64,000 nt of DNA from Lichenostomus cassidix. Its lineage: Eukaryota > Chordata > Aves > Passeriformes > Meliphagidae. The stretch spans positions 52,320,600 to 52,384,599 of the forward strand of contig CM039211.1 of NCBI GenBank assembly GCA_008360975.2, written 5' to 3'. Of this stretch, positions 1 to 63,700 are shown piece after piece (position 1 is the stretch's first letter; every line of letters begins with the position of its first letter). The translations under genes were made by a program, and so were the position numbers. The notes under the pieces were generated by a model. That model worked only from the letters and a program-made list of their open reading frames with translations. It was not told where the DNA came from and ran no database searches.

Positions 1-51352
<51,352 letters not shown>

Positions 51353-51424
51353 CCCCAGCAGCAGGAACTGGGCCCGGCACCGCCCCGGAGCGCCGCTCCG
51401 CCCGTTGAGAGCCGCGCTGCCCGC

Positions 51425-51438
51425 GGGGCGGGGCGGGC
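51425..51438 (-). promoter_or_regulatory. Tandem GC boxes (Sp1/KLF type) upstream of ARSB
   Basis: The plus strand reads GGGGCGGGGCGGGC here, two overlapping GC boxes about 75-90 bp upstream of the ARSB ATG. Sp1/KLF factors bind such sites in TATA-less promoters. Whether they act at this gene is inferred from position only. Confidence 0.5.
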
Positions 51439-52000
51439 AGGGCAGGGGTGGGACAGCGCCGTGTGCCCAGGGGGAGGGCGGTGCCGCTTTACCCCGGTGG
51501 GCTTTGAGATGAGTTTAAAAAGGAAATTGTAAAGGTGGTGCCGGTGTTGGCAGAGTGTGCAACCCACTGGTGCTGGAGGTGCCTTCTGATTTTGTCTTTC
51601 TTCAACTCCTATGTTAAACAACCGGTTTAAACCATGGAGCCTTTCCCAGGGGAAAGAGGGAACTATGTGCAATCTTGTGTCTCAAGTCATCTGTGGCTTC
51701 AAGGAATTCAATACAACACCATTAGAGCAGGACAGATTTTCTGGTAAAATCAACTGGACTGTTAACTTTTGCCTTCGCAGCAGCTCATCCATCTTTAATG
51801 CTGCCCACTGAGGTTATTCCGCAAGCAGAATGTGTAAGCACACTGAGGCAGCTGCAGCACACACATGGCCTCGCTGCTGGCCAATGCGCGGGACAGCCTG
51901 GGAAAAACAAGTTGTCACCATCACCGAAGATGCAGCTAAGCTAAGTGAGACGACGATTATTCATGTTGGACAAACTCTCCTGTCAGTATCAGGTGCTAGT

Positions 52001-52553
52001 GCACACACACAAACACACACATACACACACACATGCACACACACATACACCCACATACACACATAAACACACACACACATGCATACACATACACATAAAT
52101 ACACATTAACACACACACATAAACACACACGCACACATACATACACATACACGTACACACACATACACACACATAGATACACATACATACACATACACAT
52201 TCATACACACATACACAGACACACACATACACACATACACACATACACACAGACACACACATGCACACACACACACACACAAACACACATACACACACAT
52301 ACACACACACACATACAGACACATACACACATACACACACACACACAAACACACATACACACACACACATACACACACACACACATACACACATACACAC
52401 AGACACACACATACACACATACACACACACACACAAACACACATACACACACATACACACACACACACATACACACAGACACACATACACACACACACAC
52501 AAACACACATACACACACACACATACACACACACACACACACACAAGAGAGAG
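52001..52553. repeat. Compound CA/CATA satellite, about 545 bp, plus short GA tail
   Basis: The tract is almost wholly (CA)n interrupted at regular intervals by T, G or an extra A, giving ACACACAT, ACAGAC and ACAAAC variants. The phrase ACAAACACACATACAC recurs near 52279, 52346, 52434 and 52500, spaced about 66-88 bp apart, so the tract has a loose higher-order unit. It ends in a GAGAGA run at 52546-52553. Because the motif has few stop codons, several frames stay open on both strands (HTHT and VCVC repeats); none is a gene. Confidence 0.95.
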
Positions 52554-55043
52554 ACACCCGTGTGTCTTCTCTCCCCCTTCAGCCTCCAACCCCCTGCAAA
52601 ATCATAAGCAACCCACTGCTTTTTTCTCTCCATTTTGTCCATTCAGATGACAAGCCTAGATCGAGGTCTGGCTGTAAGATGGTGCTTGCGACTGTTACAG
52701 GGTAGGAAGGAAGTGAAGTAACACAGAAGCAGAAATAGCAGCAATGTCATCTGGGCTGTTTCTTCAAACCTTTTAATCGTCTAAAGCAATATTGGAAACA
52801 GACACTACCTTAGTTATAATCTTGGTGTGAAATCTAACACAGTGAAAGGACTGAAATAGCTGTCAGTTCTGGTCAATTTTGTTCATCCATGGAACACAGA
52901 AAAATTTCAGTGTCCAGTGGAAGAACAAATAACCATATGCTTTCTATTTAGCTGGAATGGTAAAAATGTGTATTTCCAAATTTGTATAGCCATTTGGTAA
53001 CAGGTGAAACAGTCCACATTGTTTTTCTTGGTTAGAAAGCCCAATATTGAGTATACTAGACCCTTGACTATTTCGTGACAAGTCTCTGTAGAAAGCAAGT
53101 TCCTGCTTATATATGAATGAAGTCTAGTGGATAAGCCTATGAAGCTCCCAGGTTGTTTTGTTTTTTTTTTTTAATCCCACAGATTTCCCTTCTGGTTTGG
53201 ATACAACAGCTATGATGAGCGATGTTAGCTTTTTTCCTACAATGAGAAAAAAGCTACTGTCCTATAGTCAGTTTTCTGTGAAGTAACTCCCAGGATCACT
53301 GACAAGCTGTTATGTGACTATGAGTAGTATATCTGGAAATGTGATTCATACTGTTCCAAATCTGCAAAGTTCTGCTTTATCTTTTTCCTAGTTCAGATCC
53401 CATGACAAATCTCAAATGTCTCACTGAACTATTTATTTTTCTAATTTCTTTCATGTCTTTACAGGTAAAGTTTCATTCAAATGTTAGCACATTCCCACAG
53501 AAATCCTTTTTATTCTCTCAGAATAAGTACTTTGAAAATCTGCACAGTGAAACTGGAAATTTTGCAACAAAATTCATAATTTCTATTCACCTTTCATATT
53601 TCCAAAGCTATCCTGGTGTTCAAGTGTAGCTGAATTCCTATTTCCTTGTAGAGCAATCTCCAGAGTTATGTATTGGTCACCCTACTCCCCTAGAAATGGA
53701 TAACCTGGTTGCCTGACCAGAGTTAAAACATTAAATTGAACTATCTTAAATATATACTGCAGACTCTGCAGAGTCACAGTCTGGATATTGCTGCCTGACA
53801 TATTTTCTAGGTATTTTGGTTTTATTTATTTTATTACTAGTTGAGAGAATTGGAATCCAAATCAGAAAAAACTATTCTCTCAGACAGCATTCTCTTGAAT
53901 CAAAAGAATAAATCTATGTAATGTTCTATGTTCAGTCTCTTCTATTTCAGTTTATCTTTTCTGAATTTGGGGTTGAATAATTTGGATGTTGTTTTGGGAC
54001 CAGTGATTAAAGAAGTCATTAGAGTAAAACACAAGATTACAGTATCTGTGTGGATTTAAGATGCCATACAAAGCATGAACTGGACACTTTTTGCCAAAGC
54101 ACATGGAAACTTCAAACAAAAATTCAAATGTAATAGAACAATCTACTCTGGTGGGAAAAAAACTCTCTGGAGATGGAAAAATACAGGAAAATGAGAAAAA
54201 AATGTGTCTGAGAAAACTGCTTTTTGCATATCCCCATTTGAGTATTTCAGAAAATTTCCTAGAGGACCAACTGTCATTTTTTCACCTCATTGCAGATGTG
54301 TCTCCTGTGTTAGCTAATGAGGTTAAGAAAGACTCCAGAGAAGTCTTTCTACACTGGTATTTCTGTTTGATTGGTTAGAAGCCTCTTCAACTCGGATGTA
54401 CTACTTAAACATTCTTGATCCTATTCACTTCCTCTCACTGTGTCTTGGCACAAGTTTAGGCAACACCATAACTCAATCTGTAATGAAAAGAAGAGGTGAC
54501 AGGAAACTATGATAGCTGCTGAATACATCTCCCACCTCATTTCTTCAGGCTTATGTACATTTTTTTAAAATAACCTCGAAAAATTGACTTATGTGTGTGA
54601 ACCTCTATGTGGGCACAATTTTTAAACTTCTTGATGCTGTTTCATTTTTCCATGCTGTGCAGAATGCAATGTTGAGCTTTTCTGATGAATACTCAGTAAG
54701 CTGACTTAGGTATCAGAGCAGTAAAAAAGAAGCCAGGTCAACAAGGAAGCACTTTCAAACATGGCTGTCACAGCTACCATGCTTCTAATTCTCAGCTATC
54801 TTTGCTTAAAACTACTTCTGGTGTTTCTGCTCCTGAATTCATTGTTAAAGAGAATTCACAGGCATTCTTAAGAAGTAAGAGAGAGCAACAAGATACTCCA
54901 TTTGCCTTACATGTGGTCAGTGATGAACAGGAAGTTATTTCATTCTTGTAAGTTGGCTGCAGGAAATAAACTCTGTATTGCCTTGTCCCAGAAATATCGT
55001 AACACATTGTTAGCTTATTTAAATCTTGAAGTTAAATGACACT

Positions 55044-55376
55044 TGGAATCATGCAATATGCTGAGTTGCAAAGGACCCATAAAGCTCACTGAGTCAAGCT
55101 CCAGGCCTTGCACAGGACAACCCCAAGAATCACACTGTGTGCCTGAAAGCATTGTCCAAACACTCCTTGAACTCTGACAGGTTTGGTGCCATGACCATTG
55201 CCCTGAGGAACCTGCTCTAGTGCTCAAAAACCCTGTGGTAAAGGATCTTTTCCTAACATCCAACCTGAACCTGCCCCAGTTCAGCTTCAGGCCTTTCTCC
55301 TGGGTCCTGTCACTGGTCACCACAGAGATCAGAGTCTGCCCCCCACGATGAAGCTGTGACCTCAGCCACTCCTCAT
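55044..55376 (-). mobile_element. CR1 LINE fragment, 3' region
   Basis: On the plus strand the text GGAATCATGCAATATGCTGAGTTGCAAAGGACCCA, AAGCTCACTGAGTCAAGCTCC, AACACTCCTTGAACTCTGACAGG and CCTAACATCCAACCTGAACCTGCCCCAG follows an inverted CR1 3' region of the subfamily with this wording. It is diverged and truncated. Confidence 0.82.
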
Positions 55377-57349
55377 TACAGTTTCCACTAAGTGGCCAAT
55401 GCTTGATCTTGGTGAGACTTGGGTAACAAGAGCTGTCAGTGAGAAACTCAGAAATAAATCAGTGTCTGGGCCTGTATAATACCACATTTTAAAATGAGAG
55501 AGGTCTGCATCAGCTACACAGAGAAATTAGGGGAGGTTACAGCTGGAAATGCAGTACAAGCTCATGGAGGATGCAGTGTCTGAGTTCACTTGACTGTAGG
55601 AATTATAACTACTGTTGATTACCTTTTGCTCAGGCTGCAGAAAGCCTGTCCCTTCTGCAGTCAGATTGATCTGGCTGATATATTAATCTTTCTTCTGAGT
55701 CAGAAAAGGAGTTACAAACCTGATTCTGTCAGACTGGGATATGGAGGCATTGTTGGTACAGTTTTGGCATAGCAGAGCTAATTAGTAAAGTGTATGTGAA
55801 TCTGTCTCAGAGTAACTGTTACACTACACTCCACAATGTGGTGCCTAGTGAATTTGCACAATCTTGGGAAATACTGAAATTCAAAACTGTGTTCCTAAGA
55901 ATTGCTCTTTTCCTCCATAGTCTAAATAAAACAATATAGCATTGTGTTATACTTTAGATTTCTTAAATGCTCCCAGTGGTTAAGTGTCTCATTACAAATA
56001 ATGTTATCTTTAGAAAAAAATACATTCTGATAGTTCAGCAAAATAGAACTGAATCACTTATAAAACTTTATCAGAGAATAATTTCTGAATGATTTTTTTC
56101 ACTCAAGATAGTACTACAGGCAAACCTGGCAAAGCTAGTATATTTAATGTTGACCTCCTTTGTAAAAGACATTCAGAACAGCACAATGTAATGTCAGCTT
56201 ACTTTATCAAGAGGGAGTGTTCATTACTCAAATTGTGTTTCTCCTGGCATATACTATTTACACATTTGCTTCTTTGCTGAAAATTTAGAGGCACCAACTC
56301 ACTTAAAAAAGTACATTTTGGACATGATTCACACATACTTCAAAAACATTTACCTATAGCCTAAAGGAGAACCTTACTAAGTTGGAAATGTTAACGTTGT
56401 TATTCAAAAGAATTGTGGAGCATAGTATTGAATTTAGAAGAATGTTTTATTAATTTAGTGTGTTCCCATCATACAGACTATCCCAATCCTGTTTACTTGG
56501 GTTATTGGATATTTAACACTCAATAAAGCTCCTTTGCTGTGAATTTAATTAGATTTTTTCATTTTTAATATTTCTGTGTAATAATATATGGCTCTTAGTG
56601 TTGCTTCAATCTATAATTAACAGTAAGGAAAAACTGACCATCTTTGTGCCAGCCTAGCATTACAGATTTAACACAGTAAATCTGTAATTTAAGCTTTTCT
56701 CAGAAATTGAACAATAACATACTGTTTGTTGTAGAATATTACATGTAGTCTGCCAGATGATTTATGTAAAATAGTGAAGAACAGGCTTCTTGTAACTGTT
56801 TCATTGAGAAGAACTAGATTTTGGTCTTCTGTTAGAATCTCTACCAGGCTGACATACAGGGAAAAAATGTCAGGAGTTCAGTTTGCCTTTAATAATGCCT
56901 TTATTATTTTAACGGTTGATGGGATGTCTTTGAATTCCTTATGAAGCCTTCTGTGTAGAACTAGTGACATGATTTTATGCTAAGTTTGCTATTCACGTTG
57001 TAAAGAAGCAAGGATAAGCTGCTTTACCCCAAGGGCAGGCAAAGGAGGAACTGTGAGTGTCAAGGATGGGGAGGAATTTGCTGTTGGACAGTATGCAGAG
57101 CACCTTTCTCATATGGATTAATGCAGATCTGCCATCCAATGTGGGAGCAAGGTGCATCAGTGAGGTACTAATTCCCTGCCACTTTCTGCTCACAAGTACT
57201 ACTGGAGAGCAGAACAGTGTTAATCAACTCTGCTCAGCTCTCTAATGTGAACAGTGCATACAAGGAAGTAGGAAGTAACAAGGCTGAATTTCTCACTTCA
57301 TTGTATGGCAATGAAGATCTTGCATTTAGTAATTAGCAAATCTGAGTAG

Positions 57350-57355
57350 TTTAAT
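57350..57355 (-). terminator. Candidate DMGDH polyadenylation signal (ATTAAA)
   Basis: The plus-strand hexamer tttaat reads ATTAAA on the minus strand, about 70 nt after the DMGDH stop. A canonical AATAAA (plus tttatt) also occurs at 56900-56905, about 520 nt after the stop, and another at 56446-56451. Such hexamers are common by chance in AT-rich DNA, so which one is used cannot be decided from sequence. Confidence 0.25.
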
Positions 57356-57423
57356 TCTCCTGATTTTATGCTTAATAATGGTACTATTTCCTACTGCAAA
57401 ATTTGCTGTATCCTCCTCTGTGT

Positions 57424-57639
57424 TTATATTTTGGGACTTCCACCCTTTCTCTGAAGGCGCACTCTTGTTGGTTCAGTCAGCACCAGTGGCTCTTGTATAA
57501 TGGTTGCTGGATAATTTTTACCTAAAAGTTCAACTTCCAATTTCTGTCCAACTTTGCTGAGTTCCATAGGAACATATGCAAAAGCTAGACTCTGTTGAGC
57601 TCCATAACTGAAACATCCAGATGTTGTATTGCCAATAAC
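57424..57639 (-). CDS. DMGDH: DMGDH last coding exon with stop codon
   Basis: This exon encodes the final 71 residues plus TAA (57426-57424). It reads [20 protein letters not shown], continues through [10 protein letters not shown] and [20 protein letters not shown], and ends [11 protein letters not shown]. The acceptor is tttttttag|GTT. The end of the protein closely matches the human C-terminus (human ends around RLQKKGG), so the stop is in the expected place. The 3' untranslated region continues below 57424. Confidence 0.94.
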   Translation of the reverse strand, partial: VIGNTTSGCFSYGAQQSLAFAYVPMELSKVGQKLEVELLGKNYPATIIQEPLVLTEPTRVRLQRKGGSPKI

Positions 57640-58411
57640 CTAAAAAAAACCAAAACAAATTGTATTTATTTTCAAGATGAAGAGAGATTTTCTGAAAAAA
57701 AAACATCAAGCAACAACCCAAACAACAAGACATCTCCGATTTTGGGTTATACACTTCAGACATCAAGCAAGTTTCAAGCGTGTTATGCAGATCATAATAT
57801 TCTCAACAGAGAGTAACATTACCTAAAACAGGGAAGTTTTTGATCCTTGAAAAAATAGTCTATTCTTATTCTGTTCAGGGATGTTTTCACTGGAACATAT
57901 ACAATATGCATGCATATGTTTATTATCGTCAACAATTTAACTATTGGTTTATTATCTTTAACAATTTAAAAATTCAACACATAAGCTGTGCTGAAGTGTG
58001 GAGGCCCAAATAGGAAAATTGTGAACTCCAGAAGAAGTGAATGGATGACAATACTTTAGTCTGTTCCAACCCTAGTTTCAGTGACTTGAGAGCATTTCAC
58101 TTTTTCTCTGTAGGTATTTAGTTAGTCTTTACTTGTTGCTTGAAGTAAAGTTTGCCATAGCTTCAAATTGTTCCGTGCCAGTAAAATAGAAATAATGCAT
58201 TCACACTTGAAACACAAAGTGTCTGTTCACGGAGAATTAAGACTGATTTTTCTGTATCATGAACTATAGTCCTTACCTTGCCATTATGCCACACACTTTC
58301 ATTTCCCTCTGGATCAACGTTATCTGTTTCCAGGGTAAGATATACCAGCCGCCGTTTGAGCCCCTTTTCTTTAATCTGCTGCAGTGCTTGTTTTCCTGTA
58401 AAGTCTGCTGC
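57424..58411 (-). CDS. DMGDH: DMGDH (dimethylglycine dehydrogenase), last two coding exons
   Basis: This is the gene-level entry: join of 58411-58277 and 57639-57424, both minus strand, separated by a 637-bp intron. The product is the FAD- and tetrahydrofolate-dependent mitochondrial matrix enzyme that demethylates dimethylglycine to sarcosine in choline breakdown. The 116 residues seen here form the C-terminal end of the aminomethyltransferase-like (GCV_T) folate domain. They closely match the C-terminus of human DMGDH as I recall it, including the GNTTSG and LLGKNYPA motifs and the terminal TEPTR segment. The FAD domain and the rest of the folate domain should lie beyond position 64000; I recognised no further exon in 58412-64000. 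Confidence 0.93.
57640..58276. other. DMGDH last intron
   Basis: This 637-bp AT-rich intron separates the last two DMGDH coding exons. Nothing else was seen in it. Confidence 0.85.
58277..58411 (-). CDS. DMGDH: DMGDH penultimate coding exon
   Basis: This 135-nt exon holds exactly 45 codons, phase 0 at both ends. It begins [20 protein letters not shown] and ends with the block [13 protein letters not shown]. The acceptor is tttttcag|GCA and the donor is AAG|gtaagg. The ADF-GKQAL and GLKRRLV motifs are typical of the DMGDH/sarcosine dehydrogenase folate-binding domain, and the DPEGNES block is DMGDH-like. No start or stop codon is expected in an internal exon. Confidence 0.93.
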
Positions 58412-59174
58412 CTGAAAAAATACAAGACAATGATGATATATGTTTATTTGGGCTCTCCAAAATGTTTAGAGATATGAACATTTAGATTCATCTTTATGTG
58501 TTTTCCTGCAATTTAAATATTTTTCATGAAATGTGGATGAAATCAAATCTTTGGCAGATAGTATCTGCCAAAGTATCTTGTATCTTGGTATTTTTATACT
58601 GGCATATTATATCTTGGTAATTTTATTCCATAAATTCCTTTTCCTAGATCTCAGCCTTTAATATCAGTAATTCCAACGTAGTAGAAACACAGACATAGTG
58701 ACACGTTACAAAACTACCTGCCCAGTTAAGGTTGTAAGCCATAAGAATGTACAGTGTCTAGGACAAGAAGTGAATTCCAACAACCCAATCCTAAAATCTG
58801 GGCCTCGTTCCATCAACACACTTCCTTTTGATGCCATCACCACCTTATGACAGTCAGTATTCCACTTTGGTGTCTCTGCCAGGCTGCACAGCTGGCAGTT
58901 TACTCCATATTTTTGTTTTACGGTAGGTATGTTTTTTTCCATATTTACCATTTTATAGGATAATGCAGCATGTTTTGTAAAGAAACTACTACTTTCTGGA
59001 GTTCCCTTTTTCAGCTTACTTAGAAAGGTATAAGCAGATTCTCATATTTCCAGAAGCAGACTGCACAAATGTGTGACAAGTATGGGGGCAGTCACTGGCA
59101 AGTCTCTGAACCCTCAGGGGTACACAGGTCAGCATTTACTGTGAATGATCACACTGAGCTGATTCCAGCAGCCT

Positions 59175-59390
59175 GATTCTATCACAGAATCATTTAGGTT
59201 GCAAAGGACCTCTGAGATCACTGAGCGCTACCTTTGACCAATCACTGCCTTGTCAACTACAGCAAAGTATGAAGTGTTATGTCCAGTGGTTTCTTGAACA
59301 TCTTCAGGGATGGTGACTCCACCAACCTCCCTGGACAGTCCCCTGCAATGTTTAACAACCCTTTCCATGAAGAAATTCTTCATGATGTCC
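59175..59390 (-). mobile_element. CR1 LINE fragment, 3' region with short internal loss
   Basis: On the plus strand it begins TATCACAGAATCATTTAGGTTGCAAAGGACCTCTGAGATCA, a classic inverted CR1 end. It later reads AGGGATGGTGACTCCACCAACCTCCCTGGACAGTCC and CCATGAAGAAATTCTTCATGATGTCC. It is truncated at its inner side. Confidence 0.85.
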
Positions 59391-60699
59391 ATTTTTTCTC
59401 CTATGGCATAGATCTGACAGAACAAAAGAATTATATTCAACTAAAATGCCAGATACACATCAGCCTGCTCCATGGGCAGAAATATAATATCAGTTACAGT
59501 CCTCCAGCTTTCCAGCCTTTGCTTCACTAGCTGTGAAAGCCATTTTAAGGCAGTTGATCTTAGGTCTGAAGCAATAATTATATTCATTTGATGAGTGTTT
59601 AAGAGAAAAGAAATGAAATACTGTTGAAGGCTTCAAAACACTGTTTCAGGTAATGTTCTTTAATTTCAGTGGAGAATTATTGCACTGTCAGAATTACAAG
59701 CAACACATAGTTGGAATAGACATACAGTTAGTTCACATGCTCTTGTAGTTCTTCGGGTTCACATAAGTCTATATGTAGGCTCAGAAGAAATTATTAAAGC
59801 AGAGAAGATTTATTGCACTATGAAAAGCTAGGCTCTGTAAGCAGTTGTGAAAAACAGCTTATAACCCAGTTATGGAGCAATAAAAGTCTGAAAATCAAGG
59901 TGATTCAACTGAGGATAAAGCATATACTGCATGTAAGGATCAGAGATGGCACCCTTTGGGGAAAGAAAGCATGAAATACAGCTCAGATCAGAAAAAAGAC
60001 TGTGAGGATTCATTTTAGAATATAATGTCAAAATGCTGCTGCAAAATATAAAGCAAAGATCTCACACCAGACAACAACCAGCTTCTCATAGTTTCCTCTC
60101 ACTTTTCTACTACATAGTACCTGCAACTGTAGGAAATATCTACAATTAGAAATGCAAATAAGACGCTATACAATAGCATAACTCACAGACTAAAACACTT
60201 TGCATAACAAAGAGAAATACCAAGAAGTAAATATTCTACAGGGATACTTAGCCCTGCATCAATTCCTTCCTATTCATGCTAATGTAATATCAGTTATTTG
60301 GTCACATGGAACATAACTGTGGAACTAAACACAAGTATTCAAATACAATGTTGTATGCCCTAGGTATGGAAACCACTTGAGCACACAGCTATCAGGCTTC
60401 ACAATCTAAGTGTGGATAATTTTTTGCCTGTTGGTTACAGATACAAAATTTAATTCTTTCCAAGTAATTCTAATTGGGCGAACCTTTTCACCTCCTGGAA
60501 CTAACCATTGCATAGCTATTATGCTAACTGAAGACGCACATGGGGGATTTCATGTAAACGACTTGTTCTTTGCTATTTTCTGTTCATTGAAGAAAAGCAA
60601 GTTAAGTATACTCTGGTCTTTTTAGAATGATGGCTTGGAAAAACAACCAGGATGAAACCTAAAATTCAAACTCAGCAAAATAGGCACCTCACACGTGTT

Positions 60700-60700
<1 letters not shown>

Positions 60701-60742
<42 letters not shown>
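60701..60742. repeat. (GT)5(AT)10(AC)6 microsatellite, self-complementary
   Basis: Five GT units run into ten AT units and then six AC units, so nearly the entire tract is its own reverse complement. A degenerate ATAC/CATA-rich stretch follows to about 60870. Confidence 0.92.
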
Positions 60743-60743
<1 letters not shown>

Positions 60744-63700
60744 GCAAGAATGTCTTTATCTACACATGTATGTAGATACATAAACGCATTCATAAATACA
60801 TACATGCATACATACTTGAACACTATAGAAACATGCATTAAAATGTATACATGAAAATATATGTATATATAATGCACAACTGCAAAAATAGGGTGTCTAT
60901 ATTCCTTTTTAAACATTTAAAGCTCCTTCTTAAGTTCTAAGTACAGGAATCCAACTAATTCAGTTTACTCCTTTCACAATTCTTGGGTACCCAAGTTAAT
61001 TGTACACTAATGTATTTCCACCATTATTGACTTTTGATTTTAAAGTGTATGTGCATGGAGTTATTCACTTCAATCAAAACAGGATTTGGAAACTGTCACA
61101 TTCAACCTCAGTCTGGCTATTATTGGTAACAAATGCTTCCTCTTTCTAGGAAAAAAACAGTCAGTTTGCATATTGCTTCTATTTGTTTTATCTTGTCATA
61201 CAAAAGATAATGCAAAAAAAATCCTACTCAAACCACTATAATCCAATAAATGAATATTAAAAAATCCAACAGAAGAAAAAGAAGAGAAACAAATGAAAAT
61301 GCTAAACAATTCACTGTCGGAGTTAATTAAAAAAAATACTTTACATTAGAAACAACATAAAATGTTTATACTGTTTAAAGTAAAGACAGCCCTAAAAAGC
61401 TGAGCTTAAAATACAGCAGACTTTCCCTTATCTTGGCATGAATTCCTAAAGCATTAAGCTTTGACAGATGTAATGGTTTTCACATAAAATAAAAAAACTT
61501 CTTAGACACCAAACATAAAGAAAATATCTACTTCTTAGTTTCATTTGAGTGTAGTTCACCAGATAAAAAGATGGGCTATTCCTTTTCACTCGTGTGTTAG
61601 ATAACACACAGATTAAAATGAAAAATTGTATCACAAAGACAAATCAGTTAAATTTTTAAAATAGTGCATAGCTAAAAGGATACCACTGATTATTTCATCT
61701 ATTAACATACTGTGTATATATATTTGCCTTACCCTTCTTACCAAGCTTTTACTTTGTGTTAGTTACAATGTGTTTGATGGCCCAAGATCAACCCGCTGTT
61801 TTTAAAAAAGAGTTTAGGAGACAATAACCAATGGGGAGATTTTTCATGCACAGTGAGATAACTTGAAGAGTTTAACTTACTGTGTTTCAAATGTACCTGG
61901 CTTTCAATGGCACCCCAATCCTAATTCTAATTGTCTGTAAAAACCTTTTCCAGTTTACGGGAAGCAAAGGAATAGGAATTATCTATAAACCTTTCAAAAA
62001 CTTTTTTGTTGTTGTTTTTTAGACTGTGCAGTTTATCAGAATAAAGTCAAAGTACCCAAAAAGAAATATGTTATAGTTGTTCAACAATAACTTGCAGCAA
62101 AGACACAGAACTCTCTCAATAAGGAACTGTTATAATTTATTCAGTATACCACTTAGGATGTGGGCATAGAGCCAAATTATGAACACAAAGTCACTCAACT
62201 GAGTGAGGCAGCACCAACAGCTGCTGTGATCTGCTATAACCATAATGTTACAACACATTGGGGACAACCTCTATACAGTATTTTGAATTTTTTCTTAGCT
62301 AGATGCTCTTGAATTATTTCAGGGTAACACTCCTAATGATATCTGCCTCAACAGCCTGATAAATGAAGACAATTTTTCTTCTTAGGGAGCAAATATTTGA
62401 CAAGTTTCTTTTTTCTGTAGCAAATGAAAGCTACAGCTTACACCACACAAAACAGTTTTCTAAGGGAGATGGCGAATCTTTATTTATGGGACCTGCACCA
62501 ATGCATCTTTCATTCAATCTACTTAAACCCTTCTTGGATGCAGTCAGCTGTAGGAAATTGATATGATACGAACAACTACTGAATTACCGAATTATACTGG
62601 CTCAAAAACCTTGTCTTAGTGGGTGTTTATTCCTTTTCCTCACCCAATAAACGCACACGGAGTCACCTAGATGTGCATTTTATACAGATCACAAAATCTG
62701 TGCAGCTTCTTTCTAATGTGTTTCCTAACCAGTATAAATTTATGGAATAAGTCCTCTATTTTCTAAACCTCTGGACACCCAACGAAGTTATGATACAATA
62801 TGGTTCCACTCTTAAATCTCAACTTGAATGGGGCAGGACTTAGGTGGAAAAGTACACTCAATTAATATGTTATAGGCATAATAAATGGGGACTTGAGACA
62901 GCAGGGGGAAGCACCACACCCCATCTCAAATTTCCCATCCATCACTCCATCCTTTCTCCTATGCCCAGGCTCCTTAGCCCTTCTTCAGTAAAGCCTCTGC
63001 TCTTTCTTCCTCCTCTGCCCTTTCTTGTGTCAAGCAGAGCTCGCATGAAACACAACCTTGTTCCAGGTTATGGAGTTGGGTCAGTGAGCATTATTGTAGT
63101 CATTCCTCTCAGAACAAAAGGGATGCAAGCGGGAGAAGTGAATCAAGGACAGAGAACAGCAGTCAGGGGGAGGTGTAGGAATTCTTGAAGCTCAGGCTGT
63201 TTCATACCAAGGCCTTGGAAACATGAGTTGGACGGAAGCAACTGAGGGGCACTTTTGGCAGAATGAGCAGGCCGGAAACAGGTGACTAGAAAGAGGAGGG
63301 CATGAAACTGTAAGTCTAAGCCTGCTGCCAAAGGAACAAAAGGGTGGAGGCATATCCTTAGAACTGCTCCTCTGAGTTTTTCTGAGAGATAACATCTTAT
63401 GTTTTGTTATGTTGGAGGTTAGGTCAATACTCAAGGACTGTATCTTGTCATTCACTTATCTGTGTGAAGCTGATGGCCATGACAAAACTGCTATCTATAA
63501 AACATTCCAAAACATTTAAATGCCCTCTGTCTAATAGGCGCAAATAGTAAAAACCACCAAATGTCAAATTAAGAAAAAGAAGTAGTACTTGTGGCTTCTG
63601 AGAGGTGCACTTTGACAAGGACATTCAGGCAGTCACTGAGCAGGATTGGAGGACATGAAATGCAATTAGTGATAAGCAGACAAGGAAAGGAAAAAGAACC

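Larger units (their letters stand above)
51353..57423. other. Intergenic region between DMGDH and ARSB
   Basis: About 6.07 kb separates the DMGDH stop from the ARSB start; the two genes are in the same orientation. It holds the ARSB promoter side of the CpG island, the CA-type satellite at 52001-52553, a CR1 fragment at 55044-55376, and the DMGDH 3' untranslated region near its right end. No other gene was recognised. Confidence 0.8.

Noticed and set aside
51996..52705. Several long open frames of HTHT or VCVC repeats on both strands
   Set aside because: They are translations of the CA satellite, which has few stop codons in any frame.
58706..58951. 81-codon minus-strand frame as another DMGDH exon
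   Set aside because: Its sequence does not resemble the DMGDH segment expected upstream, and no matching splice borders and phase were found.
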